Shown: piece by piece, positions 35,551 to 43,003 of the stretch
Position numbering within the stretch: the first letter of the stretch is position 1
Layout: every line of letters begins with the position of its first letter
Assembly: GCA_963766345.1 (NCBI GenBank)
Contig: CAVXZL010000012.1
Location: 930,001 to 994,000, forward strand
Length of the DNA stretch: 64,000 nt
Direction: 5' to 3'
Source of the DNA: DASVFB01 sp963766345
GTDB lineage: Bacteria; Actinomycetota; Thermoleophilia; Gaiellales; Gaiellaceae
Notes under the pieces: generated by a model
Seen by the model: the letters and a program-made list of their open reading frames with translations, nothing else
Told to the model about the DNA's origin: nothing
The model's database searches: none
Made by a program: the position numbers and the translations under genes

Positions 35551-36972
35551 GTGGACGAGACGAGGCGGCACCTCCAGCTCTTGACCGAGACGATCGAGGC
35601 GGTCAACTCGACGCTCGACCTCGAGGAGGTGCTCGGGCTCGTCGCGCGCAAGGTCGCGGACGCGCTCGGCGCCGACGCGTGCTTCGTCTACCTCTACGAC
35701 GAGCGCGCCGGCGAGCTCGTGCTCCGCGCAACTCACGGGACGCGCGTCGAGGAGATGACGAAGCGCCCGCGGCTGCCGCTCGGCCAGGGCATCACCGGCG
35801 TCGCGGCGGCCGAACGTCAGCCGGTGATGCTTCCGGCGGACGCGCACCTCGACCCGCGCTTCCGTGCGTTCCCGAACCTGCCGGAAGACCGCTTCCAGTC
35901 GATCCTCGCCGTGCCGATCCTCTCGCGGCACACGCTCGAGGGCGCGGTCAACGTGCGCACGATCGCCCCGCGCGAGTTCACGCAGGCGGAGATCGACCTG
36001 CTTCTCGCGATCGCCGCGCAGGTGGCGCATTCGATCCAGCATGCGCGGATGTACGCGGCGGCGCAGCGGCGCGTCGACGAGCTGGAGGCGCTCGCGCGCA
36101 TCTCGGAAGCGGTGTCCGACTCGCTCTACCTCGAGGAGTCGCTCGCCGCGATCGTGCGCACGACGATGGACGCGCTCGGCGCGACGGGTGCGGCGCTCGT
36201 GCTCGACGACGGCGAGATTGCGTGGCCGGAGGGCCGCAGCGGCGCGTACGCGGAGCGGCTGCCGCTGCGCTGGCGCGGGCGGCAGATCGGCGAGCTCGTC
36301 TGCGACAGCGACGTGCCGTTCTCCGACGACGACCGCCAGCTGCTCGCATCGATTGCGCACCACGCGGCCGTGGCACTCGAGCACGGGCGCGCGGTGATGC
36401 GCGGCGTGCTCGCTCAGGAGATCCACCACCGCGTGAAGAACAACCTGCAAACCGTCGCGTCGCTGCTCCGGCTGCAGGCGCGGGCGACCGACGGCGTCGA
36501 TCCGCGCGAGGCGCTCGAGCACTCGGTGAACCGGATCCTCGCGATCGCGGCCGTACACGAGGTGCTCACAGAACGTCGCGAAGACGACGTATTACTCGAC
36601 GAGCTGCTCGACCGGCTGCGCGCGATGCTCGTCCAGGGGATCGGTCCAGGCATTGCCGGCCGCGTGAAGCGCGTCGAGTCGGTGCTCGAGCCCGTGGCGC
36701 TCGCAGGATCGCGGGCGACCGCGCTGGCTCTCGTCTTCAGCGAGCTCCTGCAGAACGCGCTCGAGCACGGCGGCGAGGACGTCCGGATCGAGCTCGCGCG
36801 CCGGAACGGGGACGTGCTCCTCACCGTCGCCGACTCCGGCGCCGGCCGCGACGAGGGCGCCGACGGAACCGGACTCTCGATCGTTCGGGCGCTCGTCCGG
36901 GACGAGCTGAACGGCCGGTTCGAGCTGAGACGCGGGGAGACGACGCGCGCGGAGGTCGTGTTTCCCGCCTAG
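35551..36972 (+). CDS. Sensor histidine kinase, GAF-GAF-HisKA_2 (PdtaS-like)
   Basis: Cytosolic two-component sensor of 473 residues. There are two GAF domains (about 20-165 and 175-285), a HisKA_2 dimerisation region with QEIHHRVKNNLQTVASLLRLQ (phospho-His at about 293) and an HATPase domain ending with FSELLQNALEHGG and DGTGLSIVRALV. This is the plan of mycobacterial PdtaS, which signals to the ANTAR antiterminator PdtaR. An ANTAR regulator is encoded at 39965, so the two are a likely pair. No membrane segments are seen, so the ligand is intracellular or membrane-permeant. GTG start. Confidence 0.88.
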   Translation: MDETRRHLQLLTETIEAVNSTLDLEEVLGLVARKVADALGADACFVYLYDERAGELVLRATHGTRVEEMTKRPRLPLGQGITGVAAAERQPVMLPADAHLDPRFRAFPNLPEDRFQSILAVPILSRHTLEGAVNVRTIAPREFTQAEIDLLLAIAAQVAHSIQHARMYAAAQRRVDELEALARISEAVSDSLYLEESLAAIVRTTMDALGATGAALVLDDGEIAWPEGRSGAYAERLPLRWRGRQIGELVCDSDVPFSDDDRQLLASIAHHAAVALEHGRAVMRGVLAQEIHHRVKNNLQTVASLLRLQARATDGVDPREALEHSVNRILAIAAVHEVLTERREDDVLLDELLDRLRAMLVQGIGPGIAGRVKRVESVLEPVALAGSRATALALVFSELLQNALEHGGEDVRIELARRNGDVLLTVADSGAGRDEGADGTGLSIVRALVRDELNGRFELRRGETTRAEVVFPA

Positions 36973-37043
36973 CATCGCTATTTGCGGGAAACGCATGACC
37001 CGTACCGCATAACCAGTACGCCTACGGGCACGTTGGTCCCCTC

Positions 37044-37502
37044 GTGGAGCTCGTCTTTTTCTCGATGGAAGCGGCCGGGGTCGGCTTCTTCCTCGCCGCG
37101 TGGGCGGCCTCCGTCATCTGGACGGCCCGCGACGCGCAGCGCCGGTGCGGCCATGCCTCGCTTCGGCTCGGCGCGCCGCTCGTGGCGATCCTGCTCCCGT
37201 TCGCAGGCGCCGGGCTCTACGCTCTCGTCAAGCCCTGCGAGGAGCGGGCGGACGTGCGCGCGCGGCGGATGCGCACCCGCTTTCTCGAGAGCGTCGTGAA
37301 CGGCACGGGCGAGCGCTGCCCGGAATGTGCGACGCCAATCCAACCTGAGTTCCGCTGCTGCCCCGCCTGCGGCGAGCCGATTCGCTCGAGCTGCGGCGGC
37401 TGCGGCCGGCCGGTGCGGACGGCGTGGACGACGTGCCCGTGGTGCACGACGCCCGTCGGGCAGCCTGCCGAGGTTGCCGCCGCCCTCTCCGACGTCGCCT
37501 AG
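37044..37502 (+). CDS. Membrane protein with double zinc ribbon
   Basis: A 152-residue protein. The first 70 residues hold two hydrophobic helices (about 5-27 and 44-62) around a positive loop. The C-terminal half has four CxxC pairs: CPECATP, CPACGEP, CGGCGRP and CPWCTTP, two zinc ribbons of the double-zinc-ribbon type. Such tails bind protein or nucleic acid near the membrane. It starts at GTG 37044; a hydrophobic residue run right after supports this start. Neighbours give no hint. Function unknown. Confidence 0.75.
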   Translation: MELVFFSMEAAGVGFFLAAWAASVIWTARDAQRRCGHASLRLGAPLVAILLPFAGAGLYALVKPCEERADVRARRMRTRFLESVVNGTGERCPECATPIQPEFRCCPACGEPIRSSCGGCGRPVRTAWTTCPWCTTPVGQPAEVAAALSDVA

Positions 37503-37513
37503 GCGGACCCGTT

Positions 37514-38653
37514 CTAGCGAGGGCGGACGCGCAGGAGTCCGTTTCCTTGCACCCAGACGGATGCGAAGCCGACCGCGACCGCAGAGTAGGGCGCGCCCTG
37601 GCTCGATTCGCCGGTGACAGCGTTCGTGGACGGGTTGATACGGCGGAGGAGCCCGGGCACGCCCCGTCCCGCCCAGCTCGTCTCCCAGACCGATCCGAGC
37701 CCGATCGCGACTCCCACCGGCAGCGCGTGCGTCGGGACGGTTGCGACCACGCGGTTCCTGTCGGGATCGATGCGTATCAGGTCGACGCCGGCGACCCACA
37801 CGCCTGCGCTCGTGTCGGCGGCGATGCCGTTCAACGGCGCGAAGTCGCGCGAGAGGCGAACGGGGATCAGTGCCTCGATCGCGTTCGTCGCGGGGCTGAT
37901 CCGGACGACGCCGCCGAGGTCGGGAACGACCACCCAGATCGCTCCGGCGCCGGACGCGATCGAGGACGGCCCATCGGATTGGCCCTCGAACGTGATCGTC
38001 GCGACGACGCGGTTCGTGGACGCGTCGATGCGGGACACCGAATGTCCGAAACGGTTCGCGACCCAGACCGAGCCCGGCGTTAGGGCGATCCCCGCCGGCG
38101 CCTCGCCGACCGGAATCCTGGCGACGATCGCGTCGGTCGCCGAATCGATCCGCACGACTTCGTCGTGACTCGCGAGCGAGACCCAGACGCCGCCGTCGCC
38201 GGCGACGATCCCCGACAACCCGGAGAACGGTTGCGGCGACTCGGGGAACGGCAGCTGGATCCGACCCACCACGGCGTTCCGCTCCGGATCGACCCGAAGC
38301 ACCTGCGCATCGGGCCCGAGGAGCCAGATCGCACCCTCACCCGCCGTGACGTAGCCCCCGAGCGAGCCGCGTATATCCGCGACCACGGTTCCCGCCGACG
38401 GCGGTATCCGTTCGAGCCGACCAGTCAGCGGACAGCGGAAGCCGTACCGGCGGTACTGGCGATCGCGCCCCGGCTCGCATCGCTGCCCGGCTCGCAGGCA
38501 GACGCGCCTGTGCGAGATCACCGCGGCCACGTGGCCGGACGCGCAGCGCTTCTGCAGTGACGCGGGCCGGCTCCCTTTTGCCGGCGCAGTGTCGCCGATC
38601 GCAGCGCCGCAAGACGCCAATACGACGAGGAGCACCGCCAGCGCGCTTCTCAT
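37514..38653 (-). CDS. Beta-propeller lipoprotein (NHL/streptogramin-lyase-like repeats)
   Basis: Exported 379-residue protein. The N-terminus has a lipobox (VVLASCGAA), so it is probably tethered to the membrane by Cys19. About eight repeats follow, each with a VWV or IWV strand and a [VI]xRIDxxTNxVV turn (e.g. VWVANRFGHSVSRIDASTNRVVATI). This is the seven- or eight-bladed propeller seen in Vgb/YVTN-type proteins. Such proteins bind ligands and are not necessarily lyases. A Cys-containing region (about 38-75) precedes the repeats. ATG 38653 is the start because the signal peptide begins there. Confidence 0.82.
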   Translation of the reverse strand: MRSALAVLLVVLASCGAAIGDTAPAKGSRPASLQKRCASGHVAAVISHRRVCLRAGQRCEPGRDRQYRRYGFRCPLTGRLERIPPSAGTVVADIRGSLGGYVTAGEGAIWLLGPDAQVLRVDPERNAVVGRIQLPFPESPQPFSGLSGIVAGDGGVWVSLASHDEVVRIDSATDAIVARIPVGEAPAGIALTPGSVWVANRFGHSVSRIDASTNRVVATITFEGQSDGPSSIASGAGAIWVVVPDLGGVVRISPATNAIEALIPVRLSRDFAPLNGIAADTSAGVWVAGVDLIRIDPDRNRVVATVPTHALPVGVAIGLGSVWETSWAGRGVPGLLRRINPSTNAVTGESSQGAPYSAVAVGFASVWVQGNGLLRVRPR

Positions 38654-38672
38654 ACGGAGAGTATTGCGCGCG

Positions 38673-39185
38673 CTACGCGACGATTCGCTGCAGCCTTCGG
38701 CCCTGCGCCGTCGGTGCGTAGAGCGCCCGCGGCGGATACGAATTCTCGATCCGCCGTTCGACGAGCTCGGCCGCCTGTAGGTCCTTGAGCGCCAGCGCAA
38801 GCGCGCGCGGTGTTACACCGGGAACGGCGGCACGCAGATCCGAGAAGCGTGCCGGCTGAGGCAGCGCGGCGAGCACCGGCAGCGACCACTTCCTGAGCAG
38901 CACGTCGTCCTCGTTCGCCGCGAGCAGCCTCGCGCACCGCTGCGCGACGCGCCTGCCCTCGTCGGTCAACACGTACTCGGGCCGCAGCGGATGCCCGTAG
39001 CCGGGGTTCCGCGCGACGAGCCCGAGCGCGAGCAGCGAGTCGAGCGCACGCCGGAGCGAGTCGCTGCCGACGCCAAGGGTTCCCCCCAGCGCCGCGAAAC
39101 GCGAGCCCTTCTGCCTGAGAAGCTCGGCGAGCACGGGCGCCGACCAACGGTGATGGAAGAGAGCGATCAGGTCCGGGATTGACAC
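38673..39185 (-). CDS. HxlR-type regulator with two winged-helix domains
   Basis: A 170-residue DNA-binding protein with two copies of the HxlR fold. The first (about 8-85) starts IALFHHRWSAPVLAELL and ends RPEYVLTDEGRRVAQ; the second (about 93-165) starts DDVLLRKWSLPVLAAL and ends PPRALYAPTAQGRRL. HxlR proteins normally have one domain and dimerise, so this looks like a fused dimer. It is divergent from the VOC gene, and its GTG start overlaps the VOC -35 box. It probably represses VOC and itself. Confidence 0.8.
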   Translation of the reverse strand: MSIPDLIALFHHRWSAPVLAELLRQKGSRFAALGGTLGVGSDSLRRALDSLLALGLVARNPGYGHPLRPEYVLTDEGRRVAQRCARLLAANEDDVLLRKWSLPVLAALPQPARFSDLRAAVPGVTPRALALALKDLQAAELVERRIENSYPPRALYAPTAQGRRLQRIVA

Positions 39186-39208
39186 GAAACTGTATCTAGT
39201 ATAAAAAC
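39179..39208. promoter_or_regulatory. Divergent promoter/operator between HxlR and VOC genes
   Basis: On the plus strand a perfect TTGACA (39179-39184) is followed by TATAAA (39200-39205). Between and around these is the AT-rich near-palindrome TGTATCTAGTATA (39191-39203), unusual in this GC-rich DNA. On the minus strand TAGATA lies 7 bases before the regulator's GTG. An HxlR dimer bound here would block both genes. Confidence 0.6.
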
Positions 39209-39243
39209 GGGTCAGGACAAACTCAACACGGGAGGACAATGCC

Positions 39244-39657
39244 ATGACGCAAACGGCCGCAGAGCCGCTCACCACGCCGTTCGAGTACGCCGAGACGATG
39301 GTCATCTCCGTCAACGTCTCGAACTTCGACGAGGCCGTCGAGTGGTACGGCAAGGCGCTCGGCTTCGAGCTCGTCTACAAGCTCGACAAGTACGGGTGGG
39401 GCGAGGTGCGCACGCCGCTGAACGGCATCACCATCGGCCTCGGCCAGACCGAGGAGCTCAAGCACGGCGGCACCGTGCCGACGTTCAGCGTCAGGGACAT
39501 CGACGCCGCGCGGTCGCACCTCGAATCCATCGGGACGAAGTTCGACGGCGACACGTACGAGATCGACGGCATGGTGAAGCTCGCGACGTTCTACGACCCC
39601 GACGGAAACGCGTGGATGCTCGCGCAGCAGCTCGACACGGACAATCGCGAGCGCTAG
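39244..39657 (+). CDS. VOC (glyoxalase/dioxygenase superfamily) protein
   Basis: Single VOC-fold protein of 137 residues. It has two beta-alpha-beta-beta-beta units (MVISVNVSNFDEAVEWYGKALGFE and TFSVRDIDAARSHLESIGTKF) and the common end LATFYDPDGNAWMLAQ with a Glu-to-Trp/Met variation at the metal site. Members act as glyoxalases, fosfomycin-resistance enzymes or ring-cleaving dioxygenases; the metal ligands are not all clear here. GGAGG 8 bases before ATG 39244 decides the start over the ATG at 39239. The divergent HxlR gene suggests induction by a reactive aldehyde or drug. Confidence 0.83.
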   Translation: MTQTAAEPLTTPFEYAETMVISVNVSNFDEAVEWYGKALGFELVYKLDKYGWGEVRTPLNGITIGLGQTEELKHGGTVPTFSVRDIDAARSHLESIGTKFDGDTYEIDGMVKLATFYDPDGNAWMLAQQLDTDNRER

Positions 39658-39977
39658 TGGAGCTCGAGCGTTTTTCGTTCGTGCTCTTGCGCCGGCCGGA
39701 CGACGCGCCGGACTATCCGCAGGCGCTGCTGAACGAGCTCCAGGAGCAGCACCTCGCGCACCTCGCCTCGTTGCACGAGCGCGGGGTGCTGGTCCTGGCA
39801 GGGCCGTTCGGCGACCGGACGGACGAGTCGTTGCGTGGGCTCTGCGTCCTCGACCTCGGCCTCGACGAGACGCGCGAGGTCATGGCCCGGGATCCGTCGG
39901 TGCAGGCCGGGCGCATGACGCCGGACGTGATGTCGTGGTGGACCGAGCGGGGTAGCCTCCCCGCATCCGGGTCCTAG
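39657..39977 (+). CDS. YCII-family protein
   Basis: A 106-residue ferredoxin-like-fold protein of the YCII/DGPF type. It has the N-terminal strand FSFVLLRRPDDAPDYP, a helix ELQEQHLAHLASLHERG, then VLAGPFGDRTDESLRGLCVLDLG and a C-terminal DPSVQAGRMTPDVMSWW. Family members are proposed enzymes or binding proteins for small aldehydes or muconolactone-like compounds. GTG 39657 overlaps the VOC stop as TAGTG, so VOC and YCII are coupled. The 3' end overlaps the start of the ANTAR regulator by 13 bases. Confidence 0.8.
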   Translation: MELERFSFVLLRRPDDAPDYPQALLNELQEQHLAHLASLHERGVLVLAGPFGDRTDESLRGLCVLDLGLDETREVMARDPSVQAGRMTPDVMSWWTERGSLPASGS

Positions 39978-40534
39978 TCGCGGAAGACGAGACGATCATC
40001 CGGCTCGACCTCGTCGAGCTGTTGAAGCGTGCGGGAATGGACGTCGTCGGCGAGGCGCGCGACGGCGAGGAGGCGGTGGCGCTCGCGCTCGACCTCGAGC
40101 CCGACGTCGCGATCATGGACGTGAAGATGCCGAAGCTCGACGGCATCGAGGCGGCGCGGCGGATCCTCGACGAGCGTCCGATCCCGATCGTGATGCTGAC
40201 CGCGTACGGACAGGAGGAGCTCGTCTCGCGCGCGGTGGAGGCGGGCGTGTTCGGCTACCTCGTGAAGCCGTTTCGCGAGGCCGACCTGCTGCCGGCGATC
40301 CAGACGGCGTGCGCACGTCACGACGAGCTGTCGGCGCTGCGCGAGGAAGCAGAGTCGCTCGCCGAGGCGCTTGCGGCGCGCAAGGCGATCGAACGCGCGA
40401 AAGGGCTGCTGATGGAGAAGGAGGGCCTTTCGGAGCAGGATGCGTTCGCGCGGCTGCGGAAGGCGTCGCAGGTTTCCGGCCGGCCGCTGAAGGTCGTCGC
40501 GGAGGCGGTCGTCGCGACGTTCGTGGTCGAATGA
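39965..40534 (+). CDS. ANTAR-domain response regulator (PdtaR-like), apparent ATC start
   Basis: Response regulator of 189 residues: a receiver domain (about 2-118) with the acidic pair in AEDE, phospho-acceptor D52 (IMDVKMP) and LVKPF, then an ANTAR RNA-binding domain (about 125-185, ERAKGLLMEKEGLSEQDAFARLRKASQ). It is the PdtaR type that blocks terminator hairpins when phosphorylated, most likely by the kinase at 35551. In frame, a TAG at 39953 precedes it, and no ATG, GTG or TTG exists until 40022. That would lose the acidic pair, so I place the start at the ATC 39965. A TAGCCT box lies 6 bases upstream. Confidence 0.85.
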   Translation: MRVLVAEDETIIRLDLVELLKRAGMDVVGEARDGEEAVALALDLEPDVAIMDVKMPKLDGIEAARRILDERPIPIVMLTAYGQEELVSRAVEAGVFGYLVKPFREADLLPAIQTACARHDELSALREEAESLAEALAARKAIERAKGLLMEKEGLSEQDAFARLRKASQVSGRPLKVVAEAVVATFVVE

Positions 40535-41142
40535 CGCTCACGCACGTCGAGCGGCCGGCGCGCGGCGAGCCCGAGGGGCTGCTCGTCCTGCTGCACGGAC
40601 GGGGCGCGGACGAACGTGACCTCTTCCCGTTGCTCGACGTGCTCGATCCGGAGCAGAGGCTGCTCGGCGTCACGCCGCGCGGGCCGCTCTCGCTGCCGCC
40701 GGGAGGCGCGCACTGGTACGCGCTGCACCGGCTCGGCTATCCCGAACCCACGACCTTCACGTCCACGTATCCGCGGCTCGTCGAGTGGCTCGACGGCCTC
40801 GGCTTCCCGGCCGAGCGAACGGTGATCGGCGGGTTCTCACAGGGCGGCGTCATGACCTATGCGCTCGCGCTCGGCGCGGGTCGGCCGAGGCCGGCGGGGC
40901 TGATCGCGCTCTCGTCGTTCATGCCGACGGTGCCGGGGTTCGAGCTCGACCTCGCGCAGCCGCTGCCCCCCATCGCGATCGGGCACGGGACGTACGACGA
41001 GGTGATCGGCGTCGAGTGGGGCCGACAGGCGCGCGACCGCCTGACCGAGGCCGGCGCCGACGTCAGGTACCACGAGACGCCGATGGGCCACTCGATCGAC
41101 CCCGCGTTCCTCGCCGAGATCGCGCGCTGGTTGCCGCTGTGA
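40531..41142 (+). CDS. Alpha/beta-hydrolase, carboxylesterase/phospholipase type
   Basis: A 203-residue alpha/beta hydrolase of the phospholipase/carboxylesterase group. The start has LLVLLHGRGADERDL (oxyanion), the nucleophile elbow is GGFSQGGVM (Ser in the middle), and the catalytic His lies in MGHSIDP near the C-terminus. Size and sequence match small lysophospholipase/acyl-protein esterases. The ATG overlaps the ANTAR stop as ATGA. No signal peptide is seen, so it is cytosolic. The natural ester is unknown. Confidence 0.87.
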   Translation: MTLTHVERPARGEPEGLLVLLHGRGADERDLFPLLDVLDPEQRLLGVTPRGPLSLPPGGAHWYALHRLGYPEPTTFTSTYPRLVEWLDGLGFPAERTVIGGFSQGGVMTYALALGAGRPRPAGLIALSSFMPTVPGFELDLAQPLPPIAIGHGTYDEVIGVEWGRQARDRLTEAGADVRYHETPMGHSIDPAFLAEIARWLPL

Positions 41143-41423
41143 AGTTCCAGCTTCGCGACTACACCATCGAGGAGGGGCACCTCGACGACTTCGTGCGCGA
41201 GTGGCGCGAGCACGTGCTGCCGCTCCGCGTGGCGATGGGCTTCAACCTCCTTGGGCCGTGGATCGACCGCGAGACGAGCCGCTTCATCCTGATCGTCGGC
41301 TTCGACGGCGACTTCGACGCGGCGGGCGGGTTGTACTGGGCGTCGAGCGAGCGGCAGGCGATCGACCCCGACCCCGGGCGGTTCATCACCGAGACGCGCC
41401 GGACGTGGCTAGAGGCGCCCTAG
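41139..41423 (+). CDS. Small NIPSNAP/ABM-like protein
   Basis: A 94-residue dimeric alpha-beta barrel type protein, most like NIPSNAP domains (FQLRDYTIEEGHLDDFVREWREHVLPLR). The C-terminal part RFITETRRTWLEAP closes the fold. NIPSNAP and ABM domains form small dimers with unclear or monooxygenase roles. GTG 41139 overlaps the esterase stop. Ends overlap the convergent Nudix gene by 15 bases. No activity can be assigned. Confidence 0.75.
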   Translation: MKFQLRDYTIEEGHLDDFVREWREHVLPLRVAMGFNLLGPWIDRETSRFILIVGFDGDFDAAGGLYWASSERQAIDPDPGRFITETRRTWLEAP

Positions 41424-41942
41424 CGTGAACGCCATCCCGAGCGCGGTCACCGACAGGCCGTCGGGGATCTCGCCCTGCTCGATCAACGTCCGGACGTCGT
41501 CGGGCGCGAACCACGCGACGCTCTCCGTCTCCGTGCGCTCGAAGTCGCCGACGTGCTCCGCGCGCGACGCAACGAAGTACTCGAACCGCTGATCCATCAG
41601 ACCGTTCGTCGGGTGGCTGAAGCCGAGCCGCTCGAGGTCGAGCGGTCGCCAGCCCGTCTCCTCGATCGACTCGCGGACCGCAGCCTCCTCGAGCGTCTCG
41701 CCGGGATCGACGCGGCCCGCGGGTATCTCCCAGCCCCACGTGTCCGTGACGAACCGGTGCCGCCGCAGCAGCAGGATGCCGCGCGCCGGTTCGCGGACGA
41801 TCACGCCGACAGCCGGATGCGGCATCCGCACGACGTGGTGGTCGAAGCGCGTGCCGTCGGGAAGCTCGACCTCGACGAGCCGGACGTTGAGCCACTCGCT
41901 CGAGTAGAGCGAATGCTCGCCGTGGATGCGCCAGCGCGTCAC
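41409..41942 (-). CDS. Nudix hydrolase, ADP-ribose pyrophosphatase-like
   Basis: A 177-residue Nudix enzyme. The Nudix box is complete: GRVDPGETLEEAAVRESIEETGW. The N-terminal region (WRIHGEHSLYSSEWLNVRLVEVELPDGTRFDHHVV) matches the ADP-ribose pyrophosphatase/NudF branch, which breaks nucleoside diphosphate sugars. GTG 41942 is preceded by TACGCT 8 bases upstream on the minus strand, consistent with a leaderless start. The upstream neighbour is an amidohydrolase, separated by 26 bases. Substrate range is inferred. Confidence 0.87.
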   Translation of the reverse strand: MTRWRIHGEHSLYSSEWLNVRLVEVELPDGTRFDHHVVRMPHPAVGVIVREPARGILLLRRHRFVTDTWGWEIPAGRVDPGETLEEAAVRESIEETGWRPLDLERLGFSHPTNGLMDQRFEYFVASRAEHVGDFERTETESVAWFAPDDVRTLIEQGEIPDGLSVTALGMAFTLGRL

Positions 41943-41968
41943 GACGCGCGAGCGTACCGCGGCGGCGG

Positions 41969-43003
41969 TTATCCCTCCGGCTCGAGCCGGTACAGAGCGA
42001 GCGCGTTGTCGCGGAGGATCGCGCGCCCCGCGGCCTCGCCCTCGTCCGGCGGGAGCGCCTCGTCGAGCACCTCCGCGAGCGCCTCGCGCCACCACTTCGC
42101 GGCGAGGAAGTAGAGCTCCGGCGTGCGAGCCGCATCGGACGCGTAGAGGAGCTTCGAGACCGGTGCGAGCTCGAGCGCCTCGCTCACGTGCTCGGCCGGG
42201 CGCGCGACGTGCGGGATCGTCAGCGAGAGGTCGAACCACACGTTGCCGTAGACGTGCGCGAGCCAGCCCGCCTCGCGCACGAACGGGTAACAGTGCAGGA
42301 GCACGAACGGCGTCTCGCGGAAGCGCTCGATCAGCGGCTTGAGGTACGAGGGGTCGGCGCGCCACAGGTGCAGATCGGCGTCGCCGAAGCCGCAGTGCAC
42401 CTGCACGGGCAGCGGATCGCCGGTCGCCTCGTTCGCCTCGAGCGCCGCGACCACGTCCTCGGAGACGCGATCGAGCCCGCCGCGATAGGCGGCGATCGTC
42501 TTCAGCGCGACGAAGCCCGCCTCACGCGCGCCGGCGACGTCGTGTGCGTCGTGCGTCTCGATGCGGAGCACGGGTGCCGCGCGACAACCGGCGAGCTCGC
42601 CGAGGCGTTCCCATTCGATGCCCGTGCCCGGCGGCGGGAAACCGTCGTCCACGAGCAGCAACGCGGTGTTCGTCGCGCGGAGCAGCGTCGCCGCGTACTC
42701 GTCGAAGTCACGGCTCTGCCGGAAGCCGTGGACAGCCTCCTCGGTCGCCTCGACGCCGAAGAGCGCGGCGAGCTCGTGCATCGCGCGCCTATAGGTGATG
42801 CCCGTCGCGATGTGCGGCCACTGACGCGGATCGGTGCTCTCGGAGAACAACCCGCGGAACTCGTCGAGGGACGGCGACTCGGCGAGGATTCCGTGCGCGT
42901 GGTGGTCGACGAGGCCGACCGAGCTCAGGACGTCGAGGAGCGGCAGCGCGCCGGACGCTAGCGGAGACCGCCGAGGCCGAGCCTCGCGCTGCAGGCGGGC
43001 CAC
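41969..43003 (-). CDS. Amidohydrolase family protein (start uncertain)
   Basis: TIM-barrel metal-dependent amidohydrolase (amidohydro_2 type). Metal ligands are visible in VDHHAHG near the N-terminus, VHCGFGDAD in the middle, LLHCYPF and YASDAARTPEL near the C-terminus. The frame is open far upstream over the M23 gene. No ATG, GTG or TTG occurs between the M23 stop and VDHHAHG; the GTG at 43003 overlaps M23 by 46 bases and gives 344 residues. A CTG at 42946 would remove 19 residues and has a TAGCGT box 8 bases upstream. Related proteins decarboxylate or hydrolyse aromatic or amine compounds. Confidence 0.78.
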   Translation of the reverse strand: MARLQREARPRRSPLASGALPLLDVLSSVGLVDHHAHGILAESPSLDEFRGLFSESTDPRQWPHIATGITYRRAMHELAALFGVEATEEAVHGFRQSRDFDEYAATLLRATNTALLLVDDGFPPPGTGIEWERLGELAGCRAAPVLRIETHDAHDVAGAREAGFVALKTIAAYRGGLDRVSEDVVAALEANEATGDPLPVQVHCGFGDADLHLWRADPSYLKPLIERFRETPFVLLHCYPFVREAGWLAHVYGNVWFDLSLTIPHVARPAEHVSEALELAPVSKLLYASDAARTPELYFLAAKWWREALAEVLDEALPPDEGEAAGRAILRDNALALYRLEPEG

